Positions 57,493 to 64,000 of a DNA stretch of 64,000 bases are shown here, piece by piece; positions within the stretch are counted from its first letter, which is position 1; the number at the start of each line of letters is the position of its first letter. A program made the translations under genes and the position numbers. Where the stretch lies: assembly GCF_014211915.1 (NCBI RefSeq), contig NZ_CP060040.1, positions 310,001 through 374,000 of the forward strand, in the 5' to 3' direction. The notes below the pieces were generated by a model. It was not told where the DNA came from. It was given only the letters and a program-made list of their open reading frames with translations, and made no database searches. Origin of the DNA: Burkholderia cenocepacia. GTDB lineage: Bacteria; Pseudomonadota; Gammaproteobacteria; Burkholderiales; Burkholderiaceae.

Positions 57493-57526
57493 GCGAGATA
57501 GCACTTTTTGGCTGGGCGTCAATGAA

Positions 57527-57554
57527 AACGGGCCGCTCGAGAGAGCGGCCCGTT
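57527..57554. terminator. Bidirectional hairpin between metZ and rmd
   Basis: AACGGGCCGCTC-GAGA-GAGCGGCCCGTT is a perfect 12-bp stem between convergent genes. On the minus strand it is followed by TTTTC, so it can end the rmd operon; on the plus strand the T-tract is weaker. Confidence 0.82.
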
Positions 57555-57594
57555 GTCATTTCGGCGTATGCCGTCGCGTGCGTTTCGCCGACGT

Positions 57595-60693
<3,099 letters not shown>

Positions 60694-60758
60694 CGCGCGG
60701 CTCCTTCACGACCCGCATCCAATGCGTGTACGTATTGCATGCCTTTAAATCGAATATG

Positions 60759-60774
60759 GAATCGAAACCGATTC
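60759..60774. repeat. Inverted repeat in the gap 60694-61139
   Basis: GAATCG-AAAC-CGATTC, 66 bases upstream of the acyltransferase start. The gap as a whole (about 446 bases) is AT-rich from about 60760 to 61040, as is common ahead of surface polysaccharide genes. It must hold promoters for both sides. I see no convincing -35/-10 pair and no reliable gene. Confidence 0.4.
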
Positions 60775-61139
60775 TAGGGAAAAGAAATCGGTAAAAAAAC
60801 GCGCGTCGGTTAGCGGGCGATAAATAGGCAAATGCCGATTATTACGATCGCGGCATGAAAGGTTGGCGCCCGGACGGGCTCACCAGGCGGCGCGGAGCGG
60901 AATTTTCTACGTGGTGGCGCGGAAAAAGGCGGTCGTTATTGCCGTTTTTGGGCGTCGTTTATTCGCTGTTCCGGCTCGATATTTCAGGCAGAAACATCCC
61001 CAAATATTTCCAAATTTCTTGTGATTATTTTTGCTTGTAACCTGCATCGCGACGTTTGAAACCCATTTAGCGACAGGGCGCGGCCGCGGGCGATCCGTGG
61101 CAGCGCCGGTCGCTGTTGCATCGAGTCTGGAGAAGCGCA

Positions 61140-63356
61140 TTGCGACGTCTGATTCTGGTTGGCATGACGGTATGCGCGGTGCTGCTGACGAGCGCCGCGC
61201 CGGCCGAAACGGTGTTGCCCGCGACGACCTCGTGGATCGGCAACACGTTCGGCTATGGCGATGGCACATGGACGCAGATCGACATCCGCGCGATCGCGGT
61301 GACGCCCGAGGGCAAGGTGTATACGAATGCGCCGTGGGACGAGAGTGGCGCCGAGGCGAGCGTCTACCAGGACGGGAAGATGCTCGGCTTCGCCGGCGGC
61401 ACGCACGGCTGGGGCAATCTCGGCGGCAGCGCGATCGCGGTGAACAGCAAGTACGCGTATGTCGCGATCGGTGTCGGCAACGAGCGCGGTCACCTGCAGT
61501 CGCCCGGCATCTGGCCGGACAAGGGCAAGCAATGGTTCGGCATCTCGCGGCGCACGATTGGCGACATGAAGCAGCCCGCGCCGTTTCGCGCGGCGCCGCA
61601 GGTCGCGCCGGGCGGGCGCGCCGATACCGGCCGCGCACGGATGGCCGCCAGCTTCATGATGATGAACGAGGTGCCGGCGCCCGCGCGCTCGGAAGTGGGC
61701 GAGGCGAAGGCGGAAGTGGGCGGCCTCGCGGCCGACGACAAGACGCTGTTCGCGACCAATCCGTCGCGCGACGTGGTGGATGTCTACGACGCGGAGACGA
61801 TGCAGCAGAAGGGCACGTGGAGCGCGCACGAGCCGGGCCGCATCGCGCTCGCCGGCGACGGCACGCTGTGGCTGCTGACCGATACGCTGGGCGGCCCTGC
61901 GCATCTCGTGCACGTGCGGGCCGACGGCCGCAAGCTCGACGACGCGCCGGCGCTGCCGGAAGGCACCGACGCGGTGGACGTGGCGGTCGACGCGAAAGGG
62001 CGCGTGCTCGTCGCGGACAACGGGCCGCGCCAGCAGATCCTGATCTTCTCGAAAGGCGGCAACGGCTATGCGCCGTCGGGCACGCTCGGCGAGCGCGGCG
62101 GCATTTTCGCGGGCCCGGTGCCGGGGCGGCCGGGCCCGCAGCGTTTCAACGGGCTGACCGGCGTCGGCGTCGACCGCGCGGGCAACATCTACGTATCGAT
62201 GAACGGGATCGGGCCGCGCCACGACACGATCGGCGCGGGGCTCGGCGCGGTGCTGGAAAGCTACACGCCGGACGGCAAGCTGCGCTGGCAGGTGCAGGGG
62301 CTGCTGTTCGTCGACGGCGCGTGGCTCGACCCCGCGCGGCCGAACAGCGTGTACACGGGCAACAAGCGCTTCGAGCTCGACCTGTCGAAGCCGCCGGGCC
62401 AGGACTGGAAATACGTCGGCTTCCTGTCGAACCGCTTCAAGTATCCGGACGACCCGGTGTTCCACACGGATCAGTATCCGGGCATGCCGATCGCGCGGCG
62501 CGTCGACGGGCGCACGTTCCTGTACCTGACCGACATGTACGCAGATCACCTCAAGATCTACCGGTTCGACGCGAAGCGCGACGGCGAGGTCGCGATTCCG
62601 TCCGGCCTGATCGCAGGCCGTGCGCGGCCGGTCGACAAGGTGCCGAACAAGCCGCCGGGCGGCGACTGGCTGTGGCGCGACGCGAACGGCAACGGCCGGA
62701 TCGATGCCGACGAGTCCGAGATCAACACGACGGGCAAGGCGAAGGCGGGCGGCTGGGGCTGGTGGGTCGACACGAAGGGCGACATCTGGCGCACGAGCGA
62801 CGTGCGTGGCATCCACCGCTTCCAGTACGGCGGCGTCGACAAGGCCGGCAACCCGATCTATTCGTACGACAAGGTCACGACCTACCCGATGCCGCAGCCG
62901 TTCACGCAGCTGCGCCGCGCGATCTACGAGCCGCAGACCGACACGCTGTACGTGACCGGCTACACGGCCGACGCGCCGCCGCAGCCGGGCATCAACAAGG
63001 AAGTGGGGCGCGTGCTGATCCGCTTCGACAAGTGGTCGACGGGCTCGCCGGTCGCGCGCTACCAGGTGGCGCTGCCGTGGAAGCTCGATGCGAAGCCGAT
63101 CTTCGACCTGATCGGGATCACGGTCGAGGGCCGCTACCTCTTCACGGTGGAGCCGGTCGGCAAGATCCACGTGTACGACAAGGAAACCGGCAAGGAAGTC
63201 GGCGTGATGAGCCCGGGCGCCGAGGTCGGCAAGGCGTCGGGCTGGGTCGACGTGCCGTTCGGCATCAGTGCGTTCCGGCGCGAGAACGGTGAGTACCTGG
63301 TGTTCGTCGAGGAAGACGCGCGCGGCAAGGTGCTCATGTACCGCTGGAAACCGTGA
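61140..63356 (+). CDS. Exported beta-propeller-like protein with EF-hand loop, unknown function
   Basis: I do not recognise a characterised relative. The 738-residue product starts at TTG 61140, with TGGAGAA upstream, and has a signal peptide (RRLILVGMTVCAVLLTSAAPA). Repeated blade-like units are seen across 40-730 (GLAADDKTLFATNPSRDVVD; DVAVDAKGRVLVADNG; GVGVDRAGNIYVSMNG; ITVEGRYLFTVEPVGKIHVY), as in NHL/SMP-30 propellers. DANGNGRIDADE at about 514-525 is a canonical EF-hand calcium loop. Position between the D-rhamnose genes and a flippase suggests a periplasmic or cell-surface role linked to polysaccharide. Function is not known. Confidence 0.75.
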   Translation: MRRLILVGMTVCAVLLTSAAPAETVLPATTSWIGNTFGYGDGTWTQIDIRAIAVTPEGKVYTNAPWDESGAEASVYQDGKMLGFAGGTHGWGNLGGSAIAVNSKYAYVAIGVGNERGHLQSPGIWPDKGKQWFGISRRTIGDMKQPAPFRAAPQVAPGGRADTGRARMAASFMMMNEVPAPARSEVGEAKAEVGGLAADDKTLFATNPSRDVVDVYDAETMQQKGTWSAHEPGRIALAGDGTLWLLTDTLGGPAHLVHVRADGRKLDDAPALPEGTDAVDVAVDAKGRVLVADNGPRQQILIFSKGGNGYAPSGTLGERGGIFAGPVPGRPGPQRFNGLTGVGVDRAGNIYVSMNGIGPRHDTIGAGLGAVLESYTPDGKLRWQVQGLLFVDGAWLDPARPNSVYTGNKRFELDLSKPPGQDWKYVGFLSNRFKYPDDPVFHTDQYPGMPIARRVDGRTFLYLTDMYADHLKIYRFDAKRDGEVAIPSGLIAGRARPVDKVPNKPPGGDWLWRDANGNGRIDADESEINTTGKAKAGGWGWWVDTKGDIWRTSDVRGIHRFQYGGVDKAGNPIYSYDKVTTYPMPQPFTQLRRAIYEPQTDTLYVTGYTADAPPQPGINKEVGRVLIRFDKWSTGSPVARYQVALPWKLDAKPIFDLIGITVEGRYLFTVEPVGKIHVYDKETGKEVGVMSPGAEVGKASGWVDVPFGISAFRRENGEYLVFVEEDARGKVLMYRWKP

Positions 63357-63402
63357 CGGGCGGCGCGCCGTCGTCGGCGTCAACGTCACACAAGGCTAAA
63401 GC

Positions 63403-64000
63403 ATGGACAAAGGCATACTCAAGAACGTTTCGATCAACTTCATCGGGCTGATCCTGCCGACCTTCGTGTCGCTGGTGACCGTGCCCGCGTACATCCACGC
63501 GCTCGGCGTCGAACGCTACGGCGTCGTGAGCCTCGTGTGGACGCTGATCGGCTATTTCGGGATCCTCGATCTCGGGATGAGCATGGCCGCGCAGAACCAC
63601 ATCTCGAAGGCGCTCGCGAGCGGCAACGCCGACGAAAGCGCACGCGTGTTCTGGAGCGCGTTCTGGCTGAATCTCGGCACCGGCATCGCGGGCGGGCTGC
63701 TGATCTATTTCGGCGCGTTCGTCTACACCGCGTATTTCACGAAGGTATCGGCCGCGATGCAGCACGAGGTGTATCTCGCGCTGCCGTGGCTCGCGCTCGC
63801 GATTCCGCTCGCGAACGTGTCGTGGGTGTTCGCCGGCGCGATCAACGGCGCCGAACGGTTCGGCGTGTTCAACACGAACCAGACGATCGGCACGTTCCTG
63901 TTCCAGCTGCTGCCGCTCGCCGCCGCGTGGTGGATCGCGCCGAACCTGCAGACGGTGCTCGCCGCGGCCGTCGTCGCGCGGCTGATCGCGGCGGTGATGC
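63403..64000 (+). CDS. Wzx/RfbX-type polysaccharide flippase (partial, runs off the window)
   Basis: The reading frame begins at ATG 63403 with AAGG upstream and stays open to the end of the window (199 codons). The product starts MDKGILKNVSINFIGLILPT and is very hydrophobic, with several helices such as VVSLVWTLIGYFGILDLGMS. The LGVERYGVVSLVWTL stretch and the GMSMAAQNHISKALASGN loop are typical of MATE/MOP-type polysaccharide exporters. It should flip undecaprenyl-linked O-antigen or exopolysaccharide units. It follows the propeller gene by 46 bases, so the two may be cotranscribed. The C-terminal half is outside the window. Confidence 0.85.
   Translation, partial: MDKGILKNVSINFIGLILPTFVSLVTVPAYIHALGVERYGVVSLVWTLIGYFGILDLGMSMAAQNHISKALASGNADESARVFWSAFWLNLGTGIAGGLLIYFGAFVYTAYFTKVSAAMQHEVYLALPWLALAIPLANVSWVFAGAINGAERFGVFNTNQTIGTFLFQLLPLAAAWWIAPNLQTVLAAAVVARLIAAVM

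Noticed and set aside
60855..61040. Small plus-strand frame of 61 codons in the AT-rich polysaccharide gap
   Set aside because: No ribosome-binding site, no recognisable features and mixed base composition; more likely promoter DNA.
60984..63389. Minus-strand open frame of about 800 codons opposite the propeller gene
   Set aside because: His/Arg-rich shadow; the plus strand has a signal peptide, a ribosome-binding site and repeats.

Overview
This is high-GC DNA (roughly two thirds G+C by eye) from a Burkholderia, most likely a member of the B. cepacia complex. The LipA lipase at 661-1755 is almost identical in layout to the crystallised B. cepacia lipase: a 44-residue leader and a 320-residue mature enzyme. 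From memory, gene content and order (lipase/foldase, sedolisin, acnA-mdh-sdh-gltA, leuCDB-asd-fimV-truA-trpFBA-accD-folC-purF-metZ, then an O-antigen cluster) fit the second chromosome of that group. I see no rRNA, tRNA, insertion sequence, prophage, CRISPR array or replication origin.

Layout. 1-440 is the end of a TonB-dependent receptor, possibly of the copper type. 661-2793 is lipA with its foldase lipB. 2824-8933 holds a MocR/GabR-type regulator divergent from a polyamine-type ABC importer (ATPase, binding protein, two permeases). 9306-12522 holds an MFS exporter convergent with a secreted sedolisin protease. 13135-14363 is a compact ArsR/SRPBCC/DUF1801 operon with a clear ArsR operator. 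14541-27928 is a block of central metabolism: acnA, prpD, a secreted MliC-like protein, a CitE-like lyase, mdh, a GntR regulator with a 16-bp palindrome, sdhCDAB-sdhE and gltA.

28000-36758 is more accessory. It has AraC/glyoxalase-fold divergent genes, a DUF1479 oxygenase, a dimethylargininase/Lrp/LysP-type permease group, a glutathione transferase, and a TetR repressor followed by a Cif-like epoxide hydrolase. The last two share a 16-bp operator. 37118-41987 is leuC, a small entericidin lipoprotein, leuD, leuB, a Thr/Ile-rich leader ORF and asd. 42090-43334 is an isolated flagellar hook gene (flgE).

44145-50742 is fimV-truA-trpF-trpB-methyltransferase-trpA, tightly packed with start/stop overlaps, followed by accD, folC, a SPOR protein, cvpA, purF and metZ. 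metZ is preceded by a SAM-II-like RNA and an intrinsic terminator. 57595-64000 begins a surface polysaccharide locus: rmd, gmd and an acyltransferase on the minus strand, diverging from an exported beta-propeller-like protein with an EF-hand loop and a Wzx-type flippase cut by the window end.

The most rewarding items for follow-up are the Thr/Ile-rich leader upstream of asd, the TetR/Cif-like hydrolase pair with duplicated operators and an apparently leaderless promoter, the SAM-II-like element before metZ, the orphan methyltransferase inside the trp operon, and the uncharacterised propeller protein beside the D-rhamnose genes.
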